A DNA stretch of 64,000 nt from Eubacterium_G segne (GCF_014287775.1 NZ_JACOOZ010000002.1:248001-312000); one strand, 5' to 3'. Positions 15,555 through 24,779 are shown, numbered from the stretch's first letter. Notes: generated from the letters alone by a model not told the origin. Program-made: numbers and translations.

Positions 15555-16862
15555 TTGGCTGTAACAGTTCTTTACATATTTGTATATATTATAGAAGCAA
15601 TTATTTTTGGATGGTATTGCAACCACTTATTTAATCCTAAATATTCAAAGAAGGTGGAATGTCTCTTTATTGCTATGGGATATGTCTGTCTTTTCTTTAT
15701 TTCCCTTGCCATGATTTTCTATATTAATATTGCATTATTCGTACTTATAAACTTTATTTTAATTTTCTTCCTTTATGATGCTAAATGGCACTCTGCATTA
15801 TTTAATGCCTTAACAATGACCTGTATTATGACTCTTAGTGAGGTAGTTATTTTACAGTTAAAATCCCTTATCAGCATAGACTTTCTCTACTCTGATTCCC
15901 ATATAGTGTATTTGTGTGTTGTTGCCCTTTTATGTAAAATAACATACTTTATTATGCTCAGACTTATAGTTGTATTTATGCACGGTTCAAAAGAAAGAAA
16001 TGACTCATTTAGTATCCCCACTGCATTACTTAACGTCATTCCTCTTATTTCGCTTTATATAATATCAACCTTAGTTGCCATTATTCTTAGTAAAAATATG
16101 CCTGAGCATTTTAAATATATGCTGTTTTCCTGTACGTTTCTTCTATTAGGAATTAATATTTTAATCTTTTATATTTATCACTATACAATTGACAAAAGCA
16201 GTGAATCCACCCAGCTTCAAATTCAGCTGCAAAAAGAATATGATATGACAGAATATTATAAATCATTATTTAATCAAAATGAAAATCAACAAATTCTGAT
16301 TCACGATATAAAAAATCATTTACAGACAATAAACCGCCTTAACGATGAGAATAATAGAGAAAAAATAAGCCGATACCTTGAAAGTCTGTTAAATTCATCA
16401 GACCTGAAAGACTCGGTTCATGTGTCAGATAATGAAGTTCTTAACTCCATATTATGTCATTATATGAAAATCTGCCGCGATAAGCATATTTCTTTTAAAG
16501 TTGATATAAGGAAAAAATTATTACAAAATTTAAAATATGAAGAATTAACTTCTCTCTTTTGTAACCTTTTAGATAATGCCGTAGAGGCATGTAGTGACAT
16601 ACCGGATTCGTATATAGAAATGAGCGTAAGTTTTGAGCCAAACTCATCTCTCACTGTAATCAACATTATTAACACATGTAGGGTTGTTCCTACTTTTGAT
16701 AAAAACGGGCGACCTGTTACCACCAAGAAGGGGTCTAAAAATCACGGTTTTGGTGTCAAAAGCATTAACCGTGTAATAGACCGTTACAATGGAAATATTA
16801 AAATGTATTTCGACGAAAGTAAAATGGCTTTCCACACCATTATTACCATAAAAGAATCCTAA
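15555..16862 (+). CDS. GHKL sensor histidine kinase (AgrC-like)
   Basis: A 435-residue kinase. Six or seven membrane segments occupy residues 1-212, then a coiled linker, an H-box ILIHDIKNHL with phospho-acceptor His250, and a GHKL ATPase domain with N-box LFCNLLDNAVEAC and the glycine-rich NHGFGVKSINRV. This is the AgrC architecture: polytopic peptide sensor plus HPK10-type kinase. It uses a TTG start at 15555 with GAGG upstream, translationally close to the regulator. It should sense the AgrD-derived peptide. Confidence 0.92.
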   Translation: MAVTVLYIFVYIIEAIIFGWYCNHLFNPKYSKKVECLFIAMGYVCLFFISLAMIFYINIALFVLINFILIFFLYDAKWHSALFNALTMTCIMTLSEVVILQLKSLISIDFLYSDSHIVYLCVVALLCKITYFIMLRLIVVFMHGSKERNDSFSIPTALLNVIPLISLYIISTLVAIILSKNMPEHFKYMLFSCTFLLLGINILIFYIYHYTIDKSSESTQLQIQLQKEYDMTEYYKSLFNQNENQQILIHDIKNHLQTINRLNDENNREKISRYLESLLNSSDLKDSVHVSDNEVLNSILCHYMKICRDKHISFKVDIRKKLLQNLKYEELTSLFCNLLDNAVEACSDIPDSYIEMSVSFEPNSSLTVINIINTCRVVPTFDKNGRPVTTKKGSKNHGFGVKSINRVIDRYNGNIKMYFDESKMAFHTIITIKES

Positions 16863-16866
16863 CCTT

Positions 16867-17337
16867 TTAATCTCTTGAACATTTTTCTGCGTCGATTGCC
16901 AATACAAACATCAAAACATGTAGTGCATCCTGTGGATTTACAATATCAAGTACATATGTATCGGATAATTTAAATAGTTCTTTAGAAACGGTTGCCACAG
17001 TGCCTCCGTTTCTATCGGTTATTGTGTAATCCCATTCCATGTAGTTTCCTTCCACATGCCAACCGTTAAAATCAATATCATACTTTGGTTTGAAAAGTGT
17101 CATTTCTTTACTTATACTGCCAATCTTGTTTTCCCCTTCATATATATCAAAAATCGGAAGCCACGTTAAAACCCGCTCCTTTAATGTTCCTATTTCATTA
17201 TTTGCTGCATCATAAATTTTCAGACGGTGTCCAAAAGATATTTGTCCCTTTACGATATAAACTGTATTTCCATTTTCATCATATATGTCATAGGAATCAA
17301 TCCACGAAAAAATTCTCTGTTTAAACAATAATTTCAT
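16867..17337 (-). CDS. LURP-one-related (YxjI-like) protein
   Basis: A 156-residue tubby-like fold protein: MKLLFKQRIFSWIDSYDIYD with repeated beta-hairpin units (GNTVYIVKGQISFGHRLKIY, KIGSISKEMTLFKPKYDIDF) and a C-terminal helix (DALHVLMFVLAIDAEK). These proteins are predicted to bind membrane phospholipids; bacterial function is unknown. It converges on the kinase gene with only 4 bases between stops. Confidence 0.85.
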   Translation of the reverse strand: MKLLFKQRIFSWIDSYDIYDENGNTVYIVKGQISFGHRLKIYDAANNEIGTLKERVLTWLPIFDIYEGENKIGSISKEMTLFKPKYDIDFNGWHVEGNYMEWDYTITDRNGGTVATVSKELFKLSDTYVLDIVNPQDALHVLMFVLAIDAEKCSRD

Positions 17338-17471
17338 TTTTTCTCTCCATTTTCTATATTTTTCAACCTACTGATTATAACATATTTTTACAATATTTTA
17401 CACTTATCCTATCCTTGATATTTTTTTCACATTGTATTGATGTTTCTTTTGATTTTCTCCGGGCAAATTTA

Positions 17472-17500
17472 TTGTGTTTTTCTCTTCTATATGTTATGCT
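17472..17500 (+). promoter_or_regulatory. Probable SigA promoter of the NSS transporter
   Basis: TTGTGT (17472-17477) and TATGCT (17495-17500) with a 17-base spacer, 40 bases before the start codon. It is the best match in the 200-base gap; the -10 is a weak consensus. Confidence 0.45.
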
Positions 17501-17540
17501 CATTGAATACGTTGCGAATAATTATGAGAGGTAAAATTAT

Positions 17541-18914
17541 ATGAAAGAACATAATGAAAAAAGAAGTTCCTTCTCCGGCAGACTGGGTTTTGTATTGTCG
17601 GCAGCCGGGGCTTCCGTAGGACTGGGAAATATTTGGAGATTCCCATATTTAGCGGCAAAATATGGTGGTGGAATCTTCCTTTTAATTTATATTATTCTGG
17701 CTCTTACCTTTGGTTACACAATGATTGTTGCTGAAACATCTATTGGACGAATGACTAAAAAAAGTCCTGTTGGTGCTTTTAAATTTTTCAGCAAATCCCC
17801 TTTTTCAAAATTTGGAGGATGGATTAATGCTATTATCCCTATATTGATTGTTCCCTACTATTCAGTTATCGGTGGCTGGGTAATTAAATATCTGGCTGAA
17901 TATATTGTAGGTGACAGCAAACTTTTAGCGGGAGACAGTTATTTTACGGATTTTATTTCCGGTGGATTTTCAGCTGAAATATGCTTTATTATATTTACAT
18001 TGCTGACACTGATTGTTATATATGCCGGGGTTAGAAATGGCATTGAACGTGTTTCAAAATTTATGATGCCTATATTAATTGTTTTATCAATTATAATTGC
18101 CGTTTACTCTGTAACCCGTCCCGGTGCATTAGCAGGAGTGAAGTATTTCCTTGTTCCAAACTTTAAGAACTTTTCATGGATGACCGTTGTTGCTGCAATG
18201 GGACAGATGTTTTATTCTTTATCAATTGCCATGGGTATCTTAATTACATTTGGTTCATACATGAAAAGGGATGTTTCAATTGAAAACTCTACCAGAAATG
18301 TAGAATTTTTTGACACAGCTATAGCAATTATGGCAGGTCTTATGATTATTCCTGCGGTGTTTGCGTTTTCAGGCGGTGACCCGGATGCCCTACAGTCAGG
18401 GCCGTCACTTATGTTTATAACACTTCCAAAAATGTTTGACAGTATGGGGTTAAGCACCGTTGTAGGAATACTGTTTTTTACCTTAGTGCTGTTTGCCGCT
18501 CTGACAAGCTCCATTGCTTTAACGGAAAGTGCCGTTTCTACTTTTGAAGATGAATTTGGCTGGCACAGAAAAAAATCAACTGTTATACTTGGCTTCATTA
18601 TGATTGCTCTTGGAAGCCTTTCATGTTTCGGTTATGGTCCACTATCATGGGTTAAAATTATCGGAATGCAGTTTTTGGATTTCTTTGACTTTTTAACTAA
18701 CTCTGTGATGATGCCTATTGCTGCATTTGCTACATGTATTCTTGTATCAAAGGTTATTGGATTAAAAACCGTAGAAGCCGAAGTTCTTCGTGGCGAAAGC
18801 ACTTTCAGACGTAGAAAAATATTTAATTTTATGATTAAATATCTTTGCCCGATATTTGCAGTAATTATACTTTTAAGTTCCATTGCCAACGCATTTGGAT
18901 GGATAAAAATTTAG
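17541..18914 (+). CDS. Sodium-dependent neurotransmitter:sodium symporter (NSS) family transporter
   Basis: A 457-residue protein with about 12 membrane segments. The first has the NSS signature GASVGLGNIWRFPYLAAKYGGG, which forms the Na+ and substrate site (residues about 19-40, given in pieces: GASVGLGNIWRF, YGGG). The family imports amino acids such as tryptophan, tyrosine or leucine with Na+; bacterial members often lack TM12. It is a single gene between its own promoter and a strong terminator. The substrate cannot be deduced. Confidence 0.92.
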   Translation: MKEHNEKRSSFSGRLGFVLSAAGASVGLGNIWRFPYLAAKYGGGIFLLIYIILALTFGYTMIVAETSIGRMTKKSPVGAFKFFSKSPFSKFGGWINAIIPILIVPYYSVIGGWVIKYLAEYIVGDSKLLAGDSYFTDFISGGFSAEICFIIFTLLTLIVIYAGVRNGIERVSKFMMPILIVLSIIIAVYSVTRPGALAGVKYFLVPNFKNFSWMTVVAAMGQMFYSLSIAMGILITFGSYMKRDVSIENSTRNVEFFDTAIAIMAGLMIIPAVFAFSGGDPDALQSGPSLMFITLPKMFDSMGLSTVVGILFFTLVLFAALTSSIALTESAVSTFEDEFGWHRKKSTVILGFIMIALGSLSCFGYGPLSWVKIIGMQFLDFFDFLTNSVMMPIAAFATCILVSKVIGLKTVEAEVLRGESTFRRRKIFNFMIKYLCPIFAVIILLSSIANAFGWIKI

Positions 18915-18923
18915 AGATACGTA

Positions 18924-18972
18924 AAAACGATGCTACTTTGATTCCATTTAAGAATCAAAGTAGCATCGTTTT
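18924..18972. terminator. Strong terminator between NSS transporter and alkD
   Basis: A perfect 21-base stem (18924-18944 with 18952-18972) with a 7-base loop, starting 9 bases after the transporter stop and ending 17 bases before the convergent stop. Its symmetry makes it usable from both directions. Confidence 0.9.
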
Positions 18973-18988
18973 ACTTACTTTGCTAATT

Positions 18989-19687
18989 TTACTTTATTTT
19001 CAAAGTTCTTAAATACCCCTTTTGTTCTGGTGTTATTCTATAACTTTCTATTGATTTTTGTATTGCCTTATTGTGTGTCCATACATCTAAACGCTTTTCT
19101 TGAATGAAGGGAATTATGCTGTCATATTGCTTTGCCAGAGCCGTGGCAAAATACCAGGCCCTCATCATATTGACGTAATATTCATTAGATGAAACCTCAG
19201 CTACTTTTTGTGGATACTCCAACTTAAATTCATCTTCTAAATAATGTTTCATAAGCATGCTTATACCAAATCTTATAGTGTATGTATTATCTGAATCTAT
19301 AAATTCATATACTTCTTTAATGAATATATCCAAATGCTTCTTAGCTACTTTTGCCCCAAACATATCACAAGTTGCCCAATTATCTATAAATGGTAGAAAT
19401 TGCTTCACTTTTTCAATATATCCCTCATAGTCCTTCATTTGTTCTAATAAAAGTCCATGAAGATTATTTTCCTCATAATATTTATGTGGCAAAATCTTCA
19501 AAAACTCCTTGGATTCTCCTGTTTTTCCAAACTCTTTGGCAAATTTTCTAAGAGCAGGAATCCGAACTCCAATAATCTTTTCCTTATCCATTGTTGGAAT
19601 CAGTTTGGCATGGAAATCACGATATTTTAAGTCCTGCATTTCAAAAAGTTTGTTTTGCACTTTGTCTATGACTGTTTTTTTATTCAT
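18989..19687 (-). CDS. DNA alkylation repair protein, AlkD-like HEAT-repeat family
   Basis: A 232-residue all-helical protein of the AlkC/AlkD family: KIIGVRIPALRKFAKE, then FLPFIDNWATCDMF with the conserved W and D of the active cleft, and RAWYFATALAKQ. AlkD-type glycosylases remove N3- and N7-alkylated purines without flipping the base. The clostridial short subgroup has not been tested widely, so enzyme activity is inferred from family. It starts after a purine-rich site and stands alone. Confidence 0.9.
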   Translation of the reverse strand: MNKKTVIDKVQNKLFEMQDLKYRDFHAKLIPTMDKEKIIGVRIPALRKFAKEFGKTGESKEFLKILPHKYYEENNLHGLLLEQMKDYEGYIEKVKQFLPFIDNWATCDMFGAKVAKKHLDIFIKEVYEFIDSDNTYTIRFGISMLMKHYLEDEFKLEYPQKVAEVSSNEYYVNMMRAWYFATALAKQYDSIIPFIQEKRLDVWTHNKAIQKSIESYRITPEQKGYLRTLKIK

Positions 19688-19772
19688 AAATAAAATCCTT
19701 TCATTTTCATAAACAGAAATCTACTACCTTTAGGTTGTGAGTAGTTGACATTGTTAAGTCCCTTGTCTAATA

Positions 19773-20537
19773 TTACAAATCCTTTCTGTATTTCTTTATG
19801 TATTCAAATAATTGTATATTAGTTTTTGAGTTTTTTTCTTCCGCCTCTATATATTCCGGAAAGGGCAATCCCACCTGACATTCACCACATATGTCAATTC
19901 CCAGTATTTTTTTATCCTTAAGGAAAAATTCTAACAGATGATCCAGCATTCCAAGAGGCATATGCCCCTGACTCCAATTAGTTTCGATGTAGCGCCTATC
20001 CAAAATATCCTTATCTATGGAAATGTAAAATGGCACATCTGTTATAATATCTTCAAGCTTTTCCTTTCCGGTTCCGTTTCGCAATTCTTCTACAGAAAAA
20101 GTCACCAGTTTTTCCTTATTTGTAACATCAATTTGACTAATATCTTCATTAGCGGCACCTACTAAAATCAGCTGAACCAGATTTTTATTTTCCATAATAA
20201 CCTGCGCTGCCCAGTCGCCACAACTGGTCATGCCTTCTATTAGCGGCTTTTGCATATCCGTATGATGGTCGTACAAAACCAGTGAAAACTTAGAATCTAT
20301 CCTATCTGTCAGTATTTTTGTCACATAATGATAATTACCTGAATCAATAAAATGGATTCCATAAATTCCATATTTTTCGGTTCTTTTTTTAATCTCCTCC
20401 CGTGCCAAACCAGAGCAATATAAATCACAGCCTTCTATGTCTGAGCAGTCAATCCAGTTAATATCATCAATTTTTTCTATATCTTCATCTTTATAAACAT
20501 GTGTAAAATCCAAAATGTAATTTTGACTTTTTATCAT
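19773..20537 (-). CDS. Arginase/agmatinase/ureohydrolase-fold protein
   Basis: A 254-residue protein with the ureohydrolase metal motifs: LYDHHTDMQ (about 88-96), equivalent to the D-x-H-x-D site, and SIDKDIL (about 176-182), equivalent to the S-x-D-x-D site. GTGKEKLED and GHMPLGMLDHLLEF match the substrate loop regions. Members hydrolyse guanidino compounds or formimino-glutamate; this short divergent version may have another substrate. It is monocistronic. Confidence 0.8.
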   Translation of the reverse strand: MIKSQNYILDFTHVYKDEDIEKIDDINWIDCSDIEGCDLYCSGLAREEIKKRTEKYGIYGIHFIDSGNYHYVTKILTDRIDSKFSLVLYDHHTDMQKPLIEGMTSCGDWAAQVIMENKNLVQLILVGAANEDISQIDVTNKEKLVTFSVEELRNGTGKEKLEDIITDVPFYISIDKDILDRRYIETNWSQGHMPLGMLDHLLEFFLKDKKILGIDICGECQVGLPFPEYIEAEEKNSKTNIQLFEYIKKYRKDL

Positions 20538-20603
20538 CCTTACATCTCCTCTTGTAATACAATATTGCCCCTCGTTTCAATGATTGGCTAATTGTCGCTG
20601 TAT

Positions 20604-21511
20604 TTAAAACAAATCCAACATATTATCTAAATATATTTTTTCTCTTACATGAATCTGATATTCAGGTTTTGTCATGTAATATAGTAAAAATTCAAGAATT
20701 AGTGCACTTCCAAGACTTCGCCCTTCAATTTTAAAATTTGAAAATCCCATTGGCATGTAGACATTTTTTATATCATCAATTCCAATAAATCCCGGATTCT
20801 CCATTGCTTTAGAAAAGCGATATCCATATTTTGCTTCAGGAGATTTGCAGTAATGCTCATAACCGGATTCTCCTAAATTCTTCCTGCTAACAGCTTCGTA
20901 ACAACTTTTCCTGTCTTTGCAATCAAACCAACAACATTCATTGCAAAGAAATTCCACCTTATCCTTCTGTTTTCTGACAGTAAATCAAATCTGTCAATTG
21001 CCTTATTTAAGCGGAAATCAGGCACAACATAAAGAAAATCCTCTCTATTTACTTCCCTTAAAAATTCGTCAAAATCCGTCAACACCTTGGTGGTGGACGA
21101 AACAAAATAGAAATTGGGGTATTTTTCCTGTATGTAATGTAGTAATAAATCTGAATGAACTATAACACCATTTGGCACTTGTTCCCCCTTCTCAAATTGA
21201 GCACAAAGTTTATTGCTCCTGTAATCCGAAAGATGTTTTTCCTGAAGTAATGAATTGCTAAAAGTCAAACGTGCCGATATTCCATATTCCTGCATTAACC
21301 TCAATACTTCTCCCGGATTTGCATCTCCGAATCCTGCCCGTCCTCCACCCCAAAGGCAATCTGCCGGTGCACCGTATATTGAGCCTATGTCACACCAATC
21401 ATAAAAATATTCTCTATGTTCCTGAAATAGCGGTAAAAATACCCGATATAGTTCATAAAATTCAAACAATCCCGGCAGGTGATAATATGCTATGTCCTTT
21501 TTTGTACCCAC
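20604..21511 (-). pseudogene. Frameshifted conserved protein (peptidase U32-like TIM-barrel family)
   Basis: Two overlapping frames join into one protein of about 300 residues. The 5' part (start 21511: MGTKKDIAYYHLPGLFEFYE) runs to RLNKAIDRFDLLSE; the 3' part resumes in another frame as KQKDKVEFLCNECCWFDC and continues with CYEAVSRKNLGE, KAMENPGFIGIDDI, MPMGFSNFKIEGR to the stop at 20604. Adding one A to the A4 tract at 20970-20973 restores a continuous frame. The cysteine pattern and the GFSNFKIEGR end resemble U32-like proteins. Either a real single-base deletion, phase variation or a sequencing error. Confidence 0.78.
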
Positions 21512-21577
21512 ATTTCTACCTCTTTTACTTTTTTAAACTTACCCAAACTATAAAATCACCAATTGTACTTCTCTTAT

Positions 21578-22051
21578 TTAATCATCAAAATTTATTAGTT
21601 CCATTTCATTGTCCATTTTTACAAAACCGTACTTTTTATATAATAGCCTCCCCATGTCTGTTGCTTCAAGCAAAATGTCCTGTATTCCCCTAGACTTTGC
21701 TTCCTTAACAAGTAGATCAAGTGTTTTTTTTGCAATACCCTTTCTTCTATATTCAGGTTTCGTGTACATATTCATTATATATGCCTTTCTCCCATCTTGA
21801 TTATGATAGGTTGGCATTACTCTATAATAACTAACTCCTCCCGTTCCAACTAAAATTTCGCCATCAAACACCAGATATGCTGTATGTGAACCATCTTTTA
21901 ATGCTTCCCTATAGTATTCGTATGACTTTTCTTTAACATTTTCCATGTTAGTATTTTCAGGCAATTTATTAGCTGCTATTAATACCTGAACACGTGATTT
22001 AGTTAAAATTTCAATATCCTTTATTGTAGCCTTTTTATATACTAATTCCAT
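21578..22051 (-). CDS. GNAT family N-acetyltransferase
   Basis: A 157-residue GNAT enzyme: AYIMNMYTKPEYRRKGIAKK is the acetyl-CoA pyrophosphate loop (R/Q-x-x-G-x-G/A), followed by LLVKEAKSRGIQDILLEATD and the C-terminal GRLLYKKYGFVKMDNEM. The ATG at 22051 (MELVYKKATIKDIE) is preferred because AGGAAA precedes it and homologues start so; the longer frame runs into the upstream gene. The acetyl acceptor is unknown. Confidence 0.88.
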   Translation of the reverse strand: MELVYKKATIKDIEILTKSRVQVLIAANKLPENTNMENVKEKSYEYYREALKDGSHTAYLVFDGEILVGTGGVSYYRVMPTYHNQDGRKAYIMNMYTKPEYRRKGIAKKTLDLLVKEAKSRGIQDILLEATDMGRLLYKKYGFVKMDNEMELINFDD

Positions 22052-22067
22052 ATTTTCATTTCCTATC

Positions 22068-22556
22068 TCATAAATTACCAAGTAACCGTGACATTATCAT
22101 CAATAAAACTACTATAATAACAATGAATATTCCCACCGCCAGCCTTGTATATCCTCTATTTTTATTAGTGGTTTTCCTGTTATTTATGTATGGATTTGGT
22201 TTTATTTCACTTTGCTTAACTGTACGTTTTTTTATTTCATTTTGTCTTTGGTATATTATTGAAAATGGGTCTTTTTGTTGCATAATTCTTTGATAAAAAT
22301 CTTTTACATACTTAATATCATTTTCACTGCATTCTGAACCACCATTATTATGTGCAATATTATTTCTAACCCATCTGACGTGTTTAAGCATTTTGTAATC
22401 ATAATCCCATGAGTGAACATAGTATCTTCCCCTGCCAGATGTCTTTTCCATCTCACATATGTACTGTGTCACACCTTGATTGCTGTTTAACACATCCTTG
22501 CATAAACTGTCCAATTCCTTGTATTTTTCAAAAAATTTATTTTCTATATCATTCAT
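22068..22556 (-). CDS. Tail-anchored protein with a HEPN-like RX4H motif
   Basis: A 162-residue protein. Residues 1-100 are soluble and helical and contain KMLKHVRWVRNNIAHNN: R-N-N-I-A-H fits the RX4-6H motif of HEPN nucleases, and the surrounding helix pattern (long helix before, helix after) is compatible. A basic linker (KKRTVKQSEIKPNPYINNRK) leads to a single C-terminal membrane segment (VGIFIVIIVVLLMIM) and a tiny tail. The family is not one I can name with confidence (possibly DUF6548). The gene overlaps no functional neighbour; the GNAT start is 17 bases downstream of its stop region. Confidence 0.55.
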   Translation of the reverse strand: MNDIENKFFEKYKELDSLCKDVLNSNQGVTQYICEMEKTSGRGRYYVHSWDYDYKMLKHVRWVRNNIAHNNGGSECSENDIKYVKDFYQRIMQQKDPFSIIYQRQNEIKKRTVKQSEIKPNPYINNRKTTNKNRGYTRLAVGIFIVIIVVLLMIMSRLLGNL

Positions 22557-22620
22557 ATCGTAAGCTCCTAAACTAAATTGAAAAATAGTCCCACAATATA
22601 ATTAACTATCTGTTTTTAAT

Positions 22621-22911
22621 TTAACCTTGAAGTCCATTTGATTGTCTAATCATATCTTCAACAACAATATCGTAGATTTCTCCTACCTGATTACAATACT
22701 CCAAAATTTTCCATGGTTCATTTGTATGAAAATGTATTTTCACCAAATCTTCATCCCCGGCAGCAATCAGACTATTTCCTTCAAAATGCTCTGTTATGTA
22801 ATCCGCAATTTCATCCTCGTCTAAATCCTCATCACGTCTGTCAATTAATAATTGTGTGTCATAACGATATGCAAACTGATCATCCTCTGCATCTATTGAA
22901 TTAATTCCCAT
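22621..22911 (-). CDS. Stand-alone FakA C-terminal-like (DhaK-related) domain protein
   Basis: A 96-residue protein. FAYRYDTQLLIDRRDEDLDE, GNSLIAAGDEDLVKIHFHTN and PWKILEYCNQVGEIYDIVVE match the C-terminal phosphatase-like half of FakA/YloV (fatty-acid kinase subunit A), which normally follows a DAK2 kinase domain. Here it is alone. The start at 22911 is chosen because GGAGG lies 8 bases upstream. It may interact with a DegV-type fatty-acid binding protein, or it may be a free-standing remnant that is still expressed. Confidence 0.62.
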   Translation of the reverse strand: MGINSIDAEDDQFAYRYDTQLLIDRRDEDLDEDEIADYITEHFEGNSLIAAGDEDLVKIHFHTNEPWKILEYCNQVGEIYDIVVEDMIRQSNGLQG

Positions 22912-23045
22912 CTTTTTAACCTCCATAAGCTTTATATAATTTTAAATAATGAAACTGTTGTTTTGCCAACACCATCTGCCTTTTAATATACCATAACATT
23001 AGGTTAATCGCCATTTTTTTATAGTATTATAATTTTTTCCGTACA

Positions 23046-23079
23046 AAAATGCCACCAGGATTTTAATCTTAGTGGCATT
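23046..23079 (-). terminator. Terminator downstream of the methyltransferase remnant
   Basis: AATGCCACTAAGAT, short loop, ATCCTGGTGGCATT followed by TTTTT on the minus strand. Its survival next to a heavily damaged gene indicates recent decay. Confidence 0.75.
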
Positions 23080-23166
23080 ATGCATTTTATTTAATTTACT
23101 TAATTCCCCACTCTGCCGAAGCTTTCTGCAAGTTTACAAGTTTTGCGTAAAGTCCGTTATTTTTCA

Positions 23167-23759
23167 TTATTTTCTAATGTAGTTTTCAATATATTTTAAT
23201 TGAATACTTGTCCATATTTCTTCTCTTTGCTCAGACGGATAATGCTTTTCAATTTTCTCCTGAATCTGCTCCTAATTCTCTTTTGACCTTTGCTCTAATT
23301 CAGACACAAAAAACTGTTTCATCCAATTTGCCAATCCCTGTTTTTCGTCTTTTAATACGGTAGGTCTGTCGTATGCATATACCCTATCAATTCTAAAATC
23401 ATTATCTTTTAAAGCCCTATGTATATTTTTTAGCAACAAATCATGATTTTCAATCCAATGAAACACGGCATCTGAAAAAACAATATCAAATTCATTTTCA
23501 AAGGGTAAATTAAGAGCATCACCCACAATAAATTCAATATTATTAAATTGGCTTCTCGCCTTTTCTATCATATCATAAGAGCTGTCAACACCTATAACTG
23601 TCCCTGCGAAATTAGTTAATTGCGTAGTAAGTGTACCTGTGCCACATCCTAAATCTAATATTTTTGATTCGGATTTTCAGGTACAACATCCAGCAATCCC
23701 TTCCCATATTCAGCTACGAAATCGTGCTTTTTGTCATATAAATTTGAATTCCATTTCAT
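23167..23759 (-). pseudogene. Degraded SAM-dependent methyltransferase
   Basis: The gene starts at 23759 (MKWNSNLYDKKHDFVAEYGK), then a frameshift at about 23655 is needed to continue with SKILDLGCGTGTLTTQL (SAM motif I), VIGVDSSYDMIEKARSQF, GDALNLPF and FDIVFSDAVFHWI. An internal deletion of roughly 45 codons follows (ALK joined directly to DNDFRIDRVYAYDRPT), and a nonsense TAG at about 23272 interrupts the last section, which would end YIENYIRK at 23167. Three independent lesions make it a clear pseudogene of the trans-aconitate-methyltransferase-like group. Confidence 0.88.
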
Positions 23760-23881
23760 GCTTATTCTCCTAGATGATAATTAGTATTCTTATATATCAA
23801 AAAATTTTTATAATTTACCAACTGTTAAAGAGCTTACTTGCAACTCTCTTAAAGACAGATATTTAACGGTTAAATATTTTA

Positions 23882-24109
23882 TTATAAATTTCTTTTCAAC
23901 TTTTCAATAAGTGTAATATCCGCAGGCAGCCACTGAACATCATCTAACTTTTCTCTTGTTAGCCACCTTGCATCCTCATGTTCTTTAAGCACAAGTTTTC
24001 CTGATATAATCTCACTCCAAAAGCAATCCATTGAAAGATGAAATGTTCCATTTATATATGCCACTTCCAACCCCTGCTCAATGTTCTTAATTAATTCTTC
24101 TCTCACCAA
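23882..24109 (-). pseudogene. Nudix hydrolase (MutT-like) with the Nudix box deleted
   Basis: A 75-residue frame: LVREELIKNIEQGLEVAYING is joined to TFHLSMDCFWSEIISGKLVL and HEDARWLTREKLDDVQWLPA, the C-terminal half of 8-oxo-dGTP-diphosphatase-like proteins. The N-terminal strand and nearly all of the REUXEEXGU motif are missing, so it cannot be active. The surviving ATG has a fair ribosome site, which is why an ORF finder would accept it. Confidence 0.7.
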
Positions 24110-24148
24110 TTTTTCTCCTTGTCTTAGTCTGTTATCATAATCTCCATC

Positions 24149-24355
24149 TTAATCAAGACCTACATTCCCTTCGACCTCTAAAGGCCACTCATCGCCTTCA
24201 TCTAAATTATTATCCCTCAACCACTGGTCTTCCACCGATAGAATAACTTTTTCATCATTATTGTTAGTTATGGTAACTGATACCTTCGGCTTTTGATTCC
24301 CGATTCTTTCCTCACATCCGTATTCACCATCAAATATATGCTTTATCTTCCACAT
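24149..24355 (-). CDS. Small conserved acidic protein of unknown function
   Basis: A 68-residue protein, MWKIKHIFDGEYGCEER followed by VSVTITNNNDEKVILSVEDQ and WLRDNNLDEGDEWPLEVEG. Short acidic beta-rich proteins with this start are seen in Lachnospiraceae. No catalytic motif or membrane segment. Role unknown. Confidence 0.55.
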   Translation of the reverse strand: MWKIKHIFDGEYGCEERIGNQKPKVSVTITNNNDEKVILSVEDQWLRDNNLDEGDEWPLEVEGNVGLD

Positions 24356-24479
24356 AATTTTCTAACTCTCCATTTAATCATTATTTAAATTTAAACCGGT
24401 CCCTGTTACATTTGAAATAATAATATCACGTTTTCCCCAAATATACTACATGACAATCTTTAACCCTTTATCCTATTTT

Positions 24480-24644
24480 TCCGGCTTTAACGGACCATAG
24501 AAGCAAGATGTTGTTGCCAATGCCGCATCTTCCTCCTGTGTAAGCTGATGCATTCTCAAGCCTGACTGACTTGAAATAGTCACCCCACAACCACCTTTGG
24601 TACTTACCTTCCCATCTAGTATGTGCTAAACTGTTTTTGTCCAT
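24480..24644 (-). mobile_element. Probable IS200/IS605-type remnant
   Basis: After GGAGG an ATG at 24644 opens MDKNSLAHTRWEGKY, which is the usual N-terminus of IS200-family Y1 transposases (M-x-x-NSLAHTxWxCKYH). The HUH motif and catalytic tyrosine are absent; the sequence continues as WLWGDYFKSVRLENAS and then another frame reads LRMHQLTQEEDAALATTSCF, so only a start and joined debris remain. A GC-rich hairpin (24738-24759) of the sort found near IS200 ends lies next to it. Confidence 0.4.
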
Positions 24645-24779
24645 TTGGATACCTCCTTTGATTTTTTATATAGTTGGCGAACCTATACTTATTATATCAA
24701 AGGAGGTTTTTACTTGAAGCTAAAGCTCACTGGGAACACCCCTGCATAGCAGGGGGGGTATTGGTTTTAAACCAAAAAT

